A DNA stretch of 64,000 nt, taken from Promethearchaeota archaeon. Its GTDB lineage: Archaea; Asgardarchaeota; Lokiarchaeia; Sigynarchaeales; SOKP01. Shown piece by piece: positions 34,295-43,420 of this stretch. The stretch lies in NCBI GenBank assembly GCA_016839845.1, contig JAEOTL010000467.1, positions 1 to 64,000 of the forward strand. The letters are read 5' to 3'. The translations under genes were made by a program, and so were the position numbers. Each line of letters starts with the position of its first letter. Within the stretch, counting starts at the first letter, position 1. The notes under the pieces were generated by a model. It did no database searches and was not told the DNA's origin. It worked only from the letters and a program-made list of their open reading frames with translations.

Positions 34295-34447
34295 ATGGTT
34301 GAACATAAAGAATTTCATATTTCACTCGAGATGGATGTTTTTGATAAACTGGAGGTTATTAAAGAATATCATGGAATTAAAAATATTACCGAAATCATTA
34401 GATTTTTAATCACTAAAGAACATAGAGAAATATCAAAACAAGCTTGA
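34295..34447 (+). CDS. small ribbon-helix-helix (CopG/MetJ-type) protein
   Basis: This 50-residue frame starts at an ATG and reads a short ribbon strand (KEFHISLEMD) followed by helix A (VFDKLEVIKEYHG), a turn (KNI) and helix B (TEIIRFLITKEHREI). That is the size and pattern of a stand-alone RHH DNA-binding dimer. It lies in an otherwise empty gap before a convergent LmbE gene. No antitoxin partner (toxin gene) is adjacent. It is shorter than most annotation cut-offs and easily missed. Confidence 0.65.
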   Translation: MVEHKEFHISLEMDVFDKLEVIKEYHGIKNITEIIRFLITKEHREISKQA

Positions 34448-34481
34448 ATAGAGATCTTCTAAAAAACTAGATGAGTTAAAC

Positions 34482-35162
34482 TTAGAAGTTGTAGAATTTT
34501 CCTTTATCTTTTAATAAATAAAAACCAAATCGTTCTGTTCTCCTACCTTTCATAGCTAAACTATGAATACCCATCATTTTGGTAAAAAATTGAGATTTAT
34601 GAAGTTTTAATACCTCATAGAGCTTCAATCGATGATCCCCAACTTTAATTTTTACTAAGTGTTCCCCCTTTGATTGTTGTGGATTATAGAGCGCATACAC
34701 ATAGAATTCAACTTTATTAAGGTTAAGAAGTTTTGCCACATTTATCGCTATATCATGAGTAGCCTGATGATCTGGGTGATTATTATTTCCACTGGGAATC
34801 ACAAATCTGTCAGCATCTCGTACAAGATTTTTTATATTATCTACTGCTTCGTCAATATAATTCTTAAGTTCTTGATCATATAACTTCAAGAAATGCCTAT
34901 TAGATTTATTTACTCCCAACAGTTCTGCTGCCATATCTGCTTCCCTTAGCCTGATGATTGCAAGTTCCTCCTCACTTATTCTTGTTTCCTCACAATCTTC
35001 AAGACTATCCTCTTCTCGAGCCTTTCTATATCCTGCTCTACCATCAGTAAAAAAAATAATGTGTACATCATGAGCTTCGGTAAGCCATTTCATTATGGAA
35101 CCACCAGCTCCAAAACTCTCATCATCGGGGTGAGGTGCAAAAATTACAATCTTCATCATCAC
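34482..35162 (-). CDS. PIG-L/LmbE family zinc deacetylase
   Basis: The 226 residues start with the zinc site APHPDDESFGAGG (His and Asp-Asp ligands) near residue 9, followed by the FFTDGRAGYR strand. The second metal motif is HPDHQATHD near 128. Family members de-N-acetylate GlcNAc conjugates such as GlcNAc-inositol, mycothiol or bacillithiol precursors, or antibiotics. An extra acidic insertion (EEDSLEDCEE) lies near 48. The C-terminal region IHSLAMKGRRTERFGFYLL is typical. The true acceptor is not known. Confidence 0.92.
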   Translation of the reverse strand: MMMKIVIFAPHPDDESFGAGGSIMKWLTEAHDVHIIFFTDGRAGYRKAREEDSLEDCEETRISEEELAIIRLREADMAAELLGVNKSNRHFLKLYDQELKNYIDEAVDNIKNLVRDADRFVIPSGNNNHPDHQATHDIAINVAKLLNLNKVEFYVYALYNPQQSKGEHLVKIKVGDHRLKLYEVLKLHKSQFFTKMMGIHSLAMKGRRTERFGFYLLKDKGKFYNF

Positions 35163-35355
35163 TATATAAAAATATAGTGTAAAAAAATAATCCTTCTGTT
35201 TCTGAGATTTTTGACAATTTTATAAAATTCTGAGAGGAGGATTTAAAATATTTAACGTATAATTTCAATAAAGAAATATTTTCCAAATACGATATAAAGA
35301 GATATTGCACAAGTAGGTAGGTGTAAAAAAAATTACAAGTAATGAGAATTTATTA

Positions 35356-36798
35356 AGTGAGAAAGAATCATACGAATACCCAAGAAGGATTAGGGCGAGT
35401 TATGGTTCCAGAGAGTTATTTGGACAGTGGATAAGCGCTGCATTTGGCTTTTCTGTTTTGTTTTTTTATAAACAGGTAATTGGGTTGAATGCATTCTACG
35501 TTGCGTTAGCTTATGTCATCTATTCACTATGGAATGCCTTTAATGATCCGTTAATTGGATGGTTAATGGAAAAACTTCATATGCCGTGGGAAAGGAAATG
35601 GGGGTTGCGGAGATTTCCATGGATGGTTATAGCTGTGGTTCCATACTTATTTTCTTTCGTGCTAATCTTTATGGTCCCGGCAGGATGGGACCCCGAAGTG
35701 AACCCAAGCCATCATATACCTGTTTTCTTCTGGTATTTAGGCACGATTTGTCTATATGATACACTCCTAACTATCTATGATGTTAATGTAATCAGTCTAT
35801 ATCCTGATAAATTTAGGAGTAACCGAGAAAGAAGAAGTGTTCAAGGATATGGGACGATCCTAGGCATTCTTGGGCTTGTACTAGCAGCAATTGTTCCCCC
35901 AATTGTTCAAAACAAAGATATTCCCTCTTCTTATGTTTTTTCAGCTTTGATTAGTTTTGCTGTTGGAATAGGGTTTTTCCTTTTAGTTATCCCAGGGATA
36001 AAAGAAGATAAAAAAACCCGTGAACGGTACCAGCAAAGAAAAAATTTGGAAGGACAAGAAACAGTTGAACCTTTTCTTAGATCTTTGAAAGGGGCAATAA
36101 AAGATCGAAGATTTATGATGAAAGTCACATTGTTCTTCGGGTATCAAGTAGGTGGGGTAATGCTCCAGACATCTGGCTTTTTTATAACAACATTTATCCT
36201 AGACATGTCTGAAGATGCGTTTACCTTTTTACTGGGAGGGATGCTATTAGGTGCTCTTATATCGGTACCGCTCTGGACATTTTTTTCCCACAAGATAAAC
36301 GATAATAAGAAAGTGAGTGTATTTGCTGGAATTCTGATGTTTTTTACCTTCATACCTTTGATTTTTCTTAAGGATTTAATCGGATGGGTGATTAGTCTAG
36401 TATTATTTGGGATCGGGCTCGGAGGACAATGGTTTATGGATCCACCAACAATGGGGGATGTTCTCGATGATATAGCTGTGAAAACAAAGAAGCGACAGCA
36501 ATCAATTTACTATGGGGTTCAGGCCTTTTTCATCAGAGCAGGACAATCCTTCATTGCAATTACCATTGCTCTGGTACAAATTCTAACAGGATTACCAGAA
36601 GGTGTCACTTCTTTAGCTGAATTGCAATCTGTCAACCCTAGTGGATGGCAGTTAGCTGTATTTGGCGTTCATATACATTCGGCCATTGTTCCAGCAATTT
36701 TAGTGATTATTACTACACTTCTCTTTTGGAAATATTATGATATTACACCAGAAAGGGTTTTAAAAAATAAGGAACTATTAAAAGAACTTAAACTTTAA
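35356..36798 (+). CDS. MFS transporter, GPH (glycoside-pentoside-hexuronide) type
   Basis: I place the start at GTG 35356, because in-frame codons from there give GLGRVYGSRELFGQW leading straight into the first TM helix; an in-frame stop lies directly upstream. The product is 480 residues with twelve TM helices. The signature of the GPH group is WNAFNDPLIGWLMEKL with RRFPWMV, and in the second half GLGLGGQWFMDPPTMGD. Such proteins symport sugars or sugar-like compounds with Na+ or H+. Its genomic neighbours do not reveal the substrate. Confidence 0.9.
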   Translation, partial: SEKESYEYPRRIRASYGSRELFGQWISAAFGFSVLFFYKQVIGLNAFYVALAYVIYSLWNAFNDPLIGWLMEKLHMPWERKWGLRRFPWMVIAVVPYLFSFVLIFMVPAGWDPEVNPSHHIPVFFWYLGTICLYDTLLTIYDVNVISLYPDKFRSNRERRSVQGYGTILGILGLVLAAIVPPIVQNKDIPSSYVFSALISFAVGIGFFLLVIPGIKEDKKTRERYQQRKNLEGQETVEPFLRSLKGAIKDRRFMMKVTLFFGYQVGGVMLQTSGFFITTFILDMSEDAFTFLLGGMLLGALISVPLWTFFSHKINDNKKVSVFAGILMFFTFIPLIFLKDLIGWVISLVLFGIGLGGQWFMDPPTMGDVLDDIAVKTKKRQQSIYYGVQAFFIRAGQSFIAITIALVQILTGLPEGVTSLAELQSVNPSGWQLAVFGVHIHSAIVPAILVIITTLLFWKYYDITPERVLKNKELLKELKL

Positions 36799-36839
36799 TT
36801 TTATATCTCTTTTTTTATTTTTATTAAGGTATTCAATAT

Positions 36840-37865
36840 TTACCAACGCCAGAAAATATCTTCAGCGTGACCCAGCATTTTATCAATTTTTATTATTTCA
36901 CCATTATCCAAAGTGAGTTCTCCCTTATAGAATCCATGAAGTAGCGAAGAATTCAGATAAACTATGCCAAAATTAAGTTTTTCTGTATGTGGAATAATAG
37001 GGGTTAATACCATTCTAAATCTATTGTCATTACTCATAAAACTCCATGGTTTTGAGGGATCACGATTATCATGGTGAAATATAACCTCGTCAATCTTATG
37101 CGCTTTTCCATCATAGAAAATGATATTTTCAGAATGCGTCGATAAATCCCCAAAACCATATCCAATATTGAACGCAATAGGTATCCCATCAACGATTCCA
37201 CATGCAGAACCCCATAACCAATGAGTACGATAAGGCCAAATCCCGCGTCCCCAATCCATTAATCCAAAAGAAGATTCAGGTTCAAAGTTATATGTTTTAT
37301 CCCCAATCTGCATCGATCCTTTGGCAGGCATAAAATTAATCTTATGATTGTAATAGAATAATCGATGGTCCTCCTCATATCCGGTTGAAACTACAGTGTT
37401 ATCCATTTTTGGTTTATCTTCAAGCGTAATTGTCCCTTTTATTCCCTTACTTTGAAAGGAAGGATCATCAATAGAAACAATGCGTTTATTCCCGGTTTTA
37501 GTAAGGGTGGCTTTAAATTTCTTAGTTGGAAATTCAATTTTACTGTCATCTAATGAATTCAAAGGCAGTATCTTTGATTTTGTAAAGAATTTAAATAATC
37601 CTTTCCCATCTCTCTTTTGTTCCTTGAAATCAAGCCACACATAGCTCATCTGGGTGAGGTATCCGATATCACCAATAGTTAGTTGAAAACCAAATTCTTC
37701 GTTTAGGATCGAATAATGATCCCATTCTTTAATCCTGAGCCATCCCTTCCCAATATTGTCCTTATTGTAGTTCAAAATTGGCTTTCTAGCCCACCCTCGT
37801 TGAACTAAGGAGCCATCTTTATTAAATAAATCTGAAGGTTCAGTAATTTCTGTTTGCATTCCCAC
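36840..37865 (-). CDS. DUF2804 family protein
   Basis: This 341-residue soluble protein has the DUF2804 features: a short N-terminal KDGSLVQRGWARKPILNYN segment, KGWLRIKEWDHYSI, and a central FGLMDWGRGIWPYRTHWLWG block rich in Trp near residues 208-228. The predicted structure is all-beta, of the type seen in lipocalin-like enzymes acting on small hydrophobic or sugar molecules. Its biochemical role is unproven. It converges with the MFS transporter (41 bp gap). Confidence 0.9.
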   Translation of the reverse strand: MGMQTEITEPSDLFNKDGSLVQRGWARKPILNYNKDNIGKGWLRIKEWDHYSILNEEFGFQLTIGDIGYLTQMSYVWLDFKEQKRDGKGLFKFFTKSKILPLNSLDDSKIEFPTKKFKATLTKTGNKRIVSIDDPSFQSKGIKGTITLEDKPKMDNTVVSTGYEEDHRLFYYNHKINFMPAKGSMQIGDKTYNFEPESSFGLMDWGRGIWPYRTHWLWGSACGIVDGIPIAFNIGYGFGDLSTHSENIIFYDGKAHKIDEVIFHHDNRDPSKPWSFMSNDNRFRMVLTPIIPHTEKLNFGIVYLNSSLLHGFYKGELTLDNGEIIKIDKMLGHAEDIFWRW

Positions 37866-38051
37866 TTTAACTTCACTTAAATATAATTATACAATACTTC
37901 TAAGAAAGATATAAGAAAAAAAAAGATTTAGGTATGAACTAGAATTTCCTTCTTACACTTGAGTTAACTCAGCTAAACTTAAGGATTTAAAAACTTATTT
38001 TTCTTCATTAAGATATTAGTATTTTATATATCGTTTTAATAGTTGACTATC

Positions 38052-39308
38052 ATGTCTTCTGAATTTGAACAAAATCTCGAGAAATATGCAAATGTTGCTG
38101 TAAAAGTAGGGCTTAATTTACAGAAGGGACAGCGATTATTAATTGGAGCACCTTTTTCTAGTATGAATGGTGTTTCTGTGGAAGTCGCCCCATTAGTAAG
38201 GCTTATACTAAAGAAGGCATATCAAGAAGGGGCTAGATTGGTTGATATCATGTGGGATGACGATCAAGTACGGTTCTATCGATATAAATATGCGCCTAAA
38301 GACTCATTCGAAGAATATCCAACTTGGAGGTCAGATGGAGCATTACAGATTGCTAAACAGAATGATGCGATGTTATTCATTATGGCTCGAGATCCGGATA
38401 TACTTTCTGAAGTAGATTCGAATTTGATATTAACATCGCAAAAAGCGTATTTAAAGCATATGAAGCCTGCAAATGACCTACGTCGGAGAAATTTAGTCAA
38501 CTGGTCAGGAATAATAGCCCCAGTTGAAGGGTGGGCAAAAAAAATATTTCCTGAAATTCCCCAAAAAGAGCGATTATTAAAATTTTGGGATGTTGTTTTT
38601 GATATCTGTCGTGTTAAACATAAAGATCCTGTCTTAGAATGGCAAAATCATATTGATCGACTCATTGCAAGATGTTCTATTCTGAATAAAAAGAAATTTT
38701 CATCTCTTCATTTCAGAGCTCCTGGAACAGATCTGACAATTGGTTTACCAGAGGGTCATATTTGGAAAAGTGCTCATTTCACCACTCAAGGTGGTATTAG
38801 TAATGTAGTTAATATCCCAACTGAGGAGGTGTTTACCACTCCTCATAAGGATAAAATAAACGGAACAATAACTTCTACAAAACCACTTTTTCGTGAGAGT
38901 TTAGTTGAAGGTTTAAGTTTAACTGTAGTAAAGGGAAAAGTTGAAAAAGTTACTGCAACTAAAGGAGAAGATTATATAGGCAACATAATAAAGACCGATG
39001 AAGGTGCTTCAAGATTTGGGGAGGTATCATTAGTTCCGCATAGCTCTCCTATTTCTCAGACTGGTTTACTTTTTTACAATACCCTCATCGATGAGAATGC
39101 TTCCTGCCACCTAGCTTTAGGGAGTGGTATAAAAGCATGTCTCGATAAAGGAGTAACCATGTCTGATGAAGAATTCTCTTCTGCAGGGGGAAATATCTCC
39201 ACTTTACATATCGATTTCATGATTGGATCTGAAGAAATGGATGTTGATGGGATCAATGAGGAGGGTACTTCTGAGCCTGTTATGCGTAAAGGAGAGTTGG
39301 TTTTTTAG
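38052..39308 (+). CDS. M29-family aminopeptidase (AmpS/PepS-like)
   Basis: The 418-residue product uses the ATG at 38052; a TTG three codons earlier is possible. The C-terminal half carries the M29 metal ligands in order: IPTEEVFTTP (Glu), RFGEVSLVP (Glu), CHLALGSGIKA (His), and LHIDFMIGSEEMDVDG (His and Asp). The N-terminal domain includes GQRLLIGAP and a WDDDQVRFYRY stretch. Family members are dimeric metallo-aminopeptidases with broad specificity, acting in the cytosol. It converges with the aminotransferase, with only nine bases between the stops. Confidence 0.93.
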   Translation: MSSEFEQNLEKYANVAVKVGLNLQKGQRLLIGAPFSSMNGVSVEVAPLVRLILKKAYQEGARLVDIMWDDDQVRFYRYKYAPKDSFEEYPTWRSDGALQIAKQNDAMLFIMARDPDILSEVDSNLILTSQKAYLKHMKPANDLRRRNLVNWSGIIAPVEGWAKKIFPEIPQKERLLKFWDVVFDICRVKHKDPVLEWQNHIDRLIARCSILNKKKFSSLHFRAPGTDLTIGLPEGHIWKSAHFTTQGGISNVVNIPTEEVFTTPHKDKINGTITSTKPLFRESLVEGLSLTVVKGKVEKVTATKGEDYIGNIIKTDEGASRFGEVSLVPHSSPISQTGLLFYNTLIDENASCHLALGSGIKACLDKGVTMSDEEFSSAGGNISTLHIDFMIGSEEMDVDGINEEGTSEPVMRKGELVF

Positions 39309-39317
39309 ATATATTTC

Positions 39318-40715
39318 TCATTCAATCATTTGACAGATATTATTAATTCGTTGGATTGTATCATCCACAATGTCATCTGTGTGCAGCATACATGTGTAGA
39401 ACCTACTTCCCGCAACCGAGATCAGTTTTTGATCAACCAATGCCGCTCCTATCTCACCCATGAAATCTTTTCGAATTGGAATTTGTCCTGATTGTTTTGG
39501 ATCACTTAAATCCAACCCGAAAACACAACTGGTTTGAAAATGAACCGTTCCCCCAAAATTATAGGAAAACCAAGGTAAATTATTTTTTTCAAACACATCA
39601 TTTAATCCTTTAGACAATCGAGTTGCTGCCCTACCAGCTTTTTCAGTAGCATTAGTCTCTTCAACAAATTTTATAGCCCAATAAGCTGCGGCACATGTTA
39701 ATGGATTCGCAGCTATAGTTCCTCCAGAGTAAGCTCTTTTACCACCACCTACTCCTGCACCGCACACAGCCATAACATCAGCACGACCACCAATTGCAGC
39801 CGCCGAAGGAAAACCATGTCCTACTATTTTTGCAAATACTGAAATATCCGGAGTATATCCGTAATATGCTTGCCCTCCTCCCATATGTAATCTAAATGCA
39901 CATACAACTTCGTCGGAAATCAGGAGCGCTCTATTTTCACGACAGAGCTCCTCGACTTCTTTATTAAACCCAGGTCTTGTAGGCATCGCACCACTCTCTC
40001 CGCCCATCGGTTCGATAATGACTGCGGCAATTTTGCGTTTTTCTTTAAACATTCTACGAAGTTCTTCTATATCATTAGGTGGACATGAGTCTGTAAATTT
40101 GAACACTGGTTTGGGTATCCCATGGGACTCTAAAAGCTTAGTTCCAGGAACATGCATGTCATATGTAAGTTGATCACTCCAACCGTGATAACTCCCACCT
40201 ATTTTAATAATCCATTTCCTATTCGTAAAGGCTCTGGCAATTCTAATTGCCAGCATGTCAGCTTCTGTTCCTGTTTGAAGCCACCTTATTATTTCACATG
40301 AAGGAAAATGTTTTTGTAATTGTTCTGCCGCCAAATATTCATATTCATGAGTTATTCCATGACAAGGGCCAATATCCCGAATTGTCTCAACTACTTTATC
40401 TATTAGAGGTTTATATTGATGTCCTAAGATTATTGGAGCACCGCACATTAAATAGTCCGTCATAATAACATCATCGACAGTTTCCATATAACACTCATAT
40501 ACTCTCTTACTTGCTAGTGGAAAAGGATGATTAAATGCCAAATTATGTTCTACTCCCCCAGGAATAATCTTCCGCATTCTCTCAAATATTTCTTTGGATT
40601 TTGGGTGGTTAGTATGATACCTATCAATTACCCCTTTCAACTCCTCCGGTTTAAATCTTCTTAAAGGATTGTTTACAATAAATTCTGTCTTAACTTTTAT
40701 TTCTTCGTAGTTCAT
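39318..40715 (-). CDS. class III PLP-dependent aminotransferase (GSA-aminomutase-like)
   Basis: The 465 residues match fold-type I class III enzymes: RMRKIIPGGVEHN near 45, the cofactor phosphate region WLQTGTEADMLAIRIAR near 148, GGSYHGWSDQ near 180 (stacking His), EPMGGESG near 238, ISDEVVCAFR near 276 (PLP-Asp), and the Schiff-base Lys in VFAKIVGHGFPSAAAIGG near 302. It is closest to glutamate-1-semialdehyde aminomutase relatives but is longer than HemL (about 430) and has a distinct N-terminus. No tetrapyrrole genes are nearby, so transamination of an amino acid or amine is more likely. Confidence 0.9.
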   Translation of the reverse strand: MNYEEIKVKTEFIVNNPLRRFKPEELKGVIDRYHTNHPKSKEIFERMRKIIPGGVEHNLAFNHPFPLASKRVYECYMETVDDVIMTDYLMCGAPIILGHQYKPLIDKVVETIRDIGPCHGITHEYEYLAAEQLQKHFPSCEIIRWLQTGTEADMLAIRIARAFTNRKWIIKIGGSYHGWSDQLTYDMHVPGTKLLESHGIPKPVFKFTDSCPPNDIEELRRMFKEKRKIAAVIIEPMGGESGAMPTRPGFNKEVEELCRENRALLISDEVVCAFRLHMGGGQAYYGYTPDISVFAKIVGHGFPSAAAIGGRADVMAVCGAGVGGGKRAYSGGTIAANPLTCAAAYWAIKFVEETNATEKAGRAATRLSKGLNDVFEKNNLPWFSYNFGGTVHFQTSCVFGLDLSDPKQSGQIPIRKDFMGEIGAALVDQKLISVAGSRFYTCMLHTDDIVDDTIQRINNICQMIE

Positions 40716-40861
40716 GATATATTCTCAAATAATGATTCAATATTTATTGGGAACTAAATTAAATATTAAATTGAAGCATCGAAAATTAATTTATTTTTTA
40801 ATTCAAGATAAAATTGAAATTTCGTGATGAATTTTAAAGACTATAATAATATTGGAATTAA

Positions 40862-43006
40862 TTAATCTTGAAAGGATATAGAACCAGCAGGAATGACTAT
40901 ATTATTCTTCATTAACGCTTCAATCGAATCAATAATCATATCTTCACTTCTCTCACTCATTTTTTCGAGTAATGTTATCAATTTGAAAATTTTTTCCTCT
41001 TCAGAGATAGTAAGAATTTCATTTAGAACTTTTAAATCATTTCGAGATAGTTTATATTCTTTCTTTGTACTCTCAAGATCTGATCTATTAATAGTTAATT
41101 TAAAGAAATCTTTATAGTGCAAATTAAAATAATTATTGATGAGAATTGGTATATCTTCCTTGAAGGGAGTTAAATCCCCATCCCATTGCTTCAAGTCTTC
41201 CGCATATTTTGCATAAACACTTAACCCAAAATTCAAAATTTGTCGTTTTAATCGTTTAGAAGCTTTATTACTAAGAATAAGAACTGTTCTTAATTCTTCA
41301 ATATCAGAAATAAGGCAATAAAAATGTTTGAAATCTAATTCAACAACATCATGGATACCGTCAACTAAATCTTTATGAACTCCTTTAGAACGAATTTTTT
41401 TTTTAAGAGACATTTCTTCACCAACTAATGAGACTGCCTGAATAAACCCTGAAAAAAGGGTATTTTTACCTTCCAGTAGCTCAGAATAGTTTTTACTAAA
41501 GAGAGGTAGACCACCATCATTATGTATTAAAAGTATTCCTTGGATGCTTTCTGCATCTTTAAACTTTTGAGTTCTTGATAATAGGGCATTTCTTTTGTTT
41601 AGCTTTCGGGGTACTAAGACATAAGATCTCAAGCTCAGACTACCTAATATCGCAATTACAATAAACAATATGATTAAGATCACCCAAATATAATAATTTG
41701 GGGAGGTATCTTCCCTAAAAATTGTATAAGATATTATTAGATAAGTGTCATCTACAGATATTGTGAATACTCGATCGAGCACAAAATCGTCAGCCATAAC
41801 TACTCTTATTGAAACTGAAATATTAATATTTGTCAAAATAAAGGCTTTAATATCGGATTTTTCAATAGTCATTTCTTGAAATGATGTATTCATTTCGCTT
41901 AGCTTAATTTTTTTCTCAATCTCATAATTATTAATAAGAATTGTTAATTCTGAATTAGGAGATAATGATTCAGGCCAAATCTCATCAATCTTGAATTTAA
42001 AATTCAGAATAGCATCTCTTATTTCAACATTAGTCCCATTTATTGAAGCTCCAATTTGATTCAATGAAACTGAACTATATCTGTCTATTATCTTCTCATA
42101 TGTGAAGTTAAAATTAACAGATTTTATGAGCAGCTCATCAAAATTATCTTGATCCCAGTAGCTCGCGAGGTTATCTTCAATATGAATTCGAATTCCTAGG
42201 GTAAGAGTAAAATTGGAATTGTCTACGCCTAAAACAGCCCCGAGATAAAAAACTAAAATTTCTTGAGTAACAGTGTGCATAGACGTGTCGTATAAGTAAT
42301 CTTTACCGGGTGGGTTGCCATTCCCAATCTGTGCTGTTTGAAAATACGCAATTTCAAAAACTTGATTCTTTTCCAAATCCGAGATCAATACATAGAACCG
42401 GATGTAATCTCCAATGCTATATGTATCAACATCGTAATCTGGGTTTAGTCTTGCTCGATCTGATGTTAAATAATCCTCCAGACGATCGAGGTTTTCGTCT
42501 ACTGTTGCATTTACAATTGCTTGAATAGATGCTGATTTAATTTGATAATCAGACATGTTAACAGGGAGTGAAATATTTTGATCCCAATGCACACTCGGAC
42601 TTTGGAGGGCAGTAATATCATCAAATTGATGAGAAACATTGCAACCAACAGAGGTAATTTCATAAATATCAGGACGATCAGGAAAATTGGGATTATCCCT
42701 TACGGACCAATCCAGAGCAAGAGGTGGATCGGCTATCAGAGAATAACTTCTCTGTTCACCGTAGATTTCAAACTTTCCTTGCTCAGAATAAATACTGGCG
42801 TTAAGATCACTCTCATCCCCTTCTACTGAGGTAACCCAAGAATCATCCCCCAAACTAAAATCTGAATTTCTTATCCATTGTTTTGTATAATGAGTTCCTT
42901 CTAATGCATGAACGACTGATAGAAAACTTGAAAAGAATAAAACAATGAAGATAGTGATGTAAAGAATCTTAAGGACTCTATTGGTTTTTAGATAAAGTGA
43001 TGTCAA
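40862..43006 (-). CDS. transmembrane protein with extracellular beta-domains and cytoplasmic longin-like domain
   Basis: The protein has 714 residues. A signal peptide or anchor spans 13-34. A beta-rich ectodomain (about 35-435) carries several N-x-S/T sequons. One TM helix (438-457, WVILIILFIVIAILG) is followed by a basic linker. Residues about 485-635 have the longin/roadblock-like order: SIQGILLIHNDGGLPLFSKN, LFSGFIQAVSLVGEEM, FKHFYCLISDIEELRTVLIL, then a long helix to WDGDLTPF. The C-terminal 65 residues look like a helical winged-helix-type unit. Longin domains in eukaryotes serve vesicle trafficking and GTPase regulation and are expanded in Asgard archaea. This is a type I receptor-like layout that could pass an outside signal to small GTPases; that role is inference. 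Confidence 0.82.
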   Translation of the reverse strand: MTSLYLKTNRVLKILYITIFIVLFFSSFLSVVHALEGTHYTKQWIRNSDFSLGDDSWVTSVEGDESDLNASIYSEQGKFEIYGEQRSYSLIADPPLALDWSVRDNPNFPDRPDIYEITSVGCNVSHQFDDITALQSPSVHWDQNISLPVNMSDYQIKSASIQAIVNATVDENLDRLEDYLTSDRARLNPDYDVDTYSIGDYIRFYVLISDLEKNQVFEIAYFQTAQIGNGNPPGKDYLYDTSMHTVTQEILVFYLGAVLGVDNSNFTLTLGIRIHIEDNLASYWDQDNFDELLIKSVNFNFTYEKIIDRYSSVSLNQIGASINGTNVEIRDAILNFKFKIDEIWPESLSPNSELTILINNYEIEKKIKLSEMNTSFQEMTIEKSDIKAFILTNINISVSIRVVMADDFVLDRVFTISVDDTYLIISYTIFREDTSPNYYIWVILIILFIVIAILGSLSLRSYVLVPRKLNKRNALLSRTQKFKDAESIQGILLIHNDGGLPLFSKNYSELLEGKNTLFSGFIQAVSLVGEEMSLKKKIRSKGVHKDLVDGIHDVVELDFKHFYCLISDIEELRTVLILSNKASKRLKRQILNFGLSVYAKYAEDLKQWDGDLTPFKEDIPILINNYFNLHYKDFFKLTINRSDLESTKKEYKLSRNDLKVLNEILTISEEEKIFKLITLLEKMSERSEDMIIDSIEALMKNNIVIPAGSISFQD

Positions 43007-43420
43007 AATTATCCCACTTCAATGCTTTTTAAGACTTTATTACTTGTATTTTCCTTATACCTTACGACAAATTAGTAATAGAATTTTTGCTATTTAAAGT
43101 GTAGTATTTCTAGATTCTAAGTTACTAAATCCCATTAGATTGAAGTTCTATAGGTATAATCGAGTGTACTAAATGAATAAAACTTATACTTGTTGGAAAA
43201 ATTGTTAATTCCAAAATTATTCTAAAACTCCCTAAAAAATACATTTTAACGATAGATCATGGCACTGGGGGTTCTATTTTCTTTTATTTGGTAGGTGGTT
43301 TTGACACTTTTGTCAAGTATATTGACTCTTTTCATCTTATTCTCATTGAGATCTGGCAAACTCCAAAATGAATTTACCTTGAATAAATCTTTATTTACCT
43401 TAACAACCTTTATTTTAAAT
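43007..43420. other. intergenic region with FGGY-kinase remnant
   Basis: These 414 bp separate the divergent longin-receptor and kinase genes. Apart from the duplicated kinase 5' segment at 43237-43275 I see only AT-rich DNA that must hold both promoters. A kinase-frame extension to a TTG at 43295 would add 42 hydrophobic residues unlike any FGGY kinase, so I treat it as non-coding. Confidence 0.5.
43237..43275 (+). pseudogene. remnant of an FGGY-kinase N-terminus
   Basis: Translated in one frame this stretch reads KYILTIDHGTGGS, against KYILAIDHGTGGP at the start of the intact kinase 201 bp downstream. By hand alignment 32 of 39 bases match 43438-43476. The similarity stops abruptly on both sides and the frame then runs into unrelated sequence. 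It is probably the leftover of a second kinase copy or of a 5'-end duplication. Confidence 0.65.

Noticed and set aside
43295..43420. 5' extension of the kinase frame to a TTG, adding 42 residues
   Set aside because: The added residues are hydrophobic and unlike FGGY kinases; the ATG at 43421 gives the expected N-terminus before the phosphate loop.
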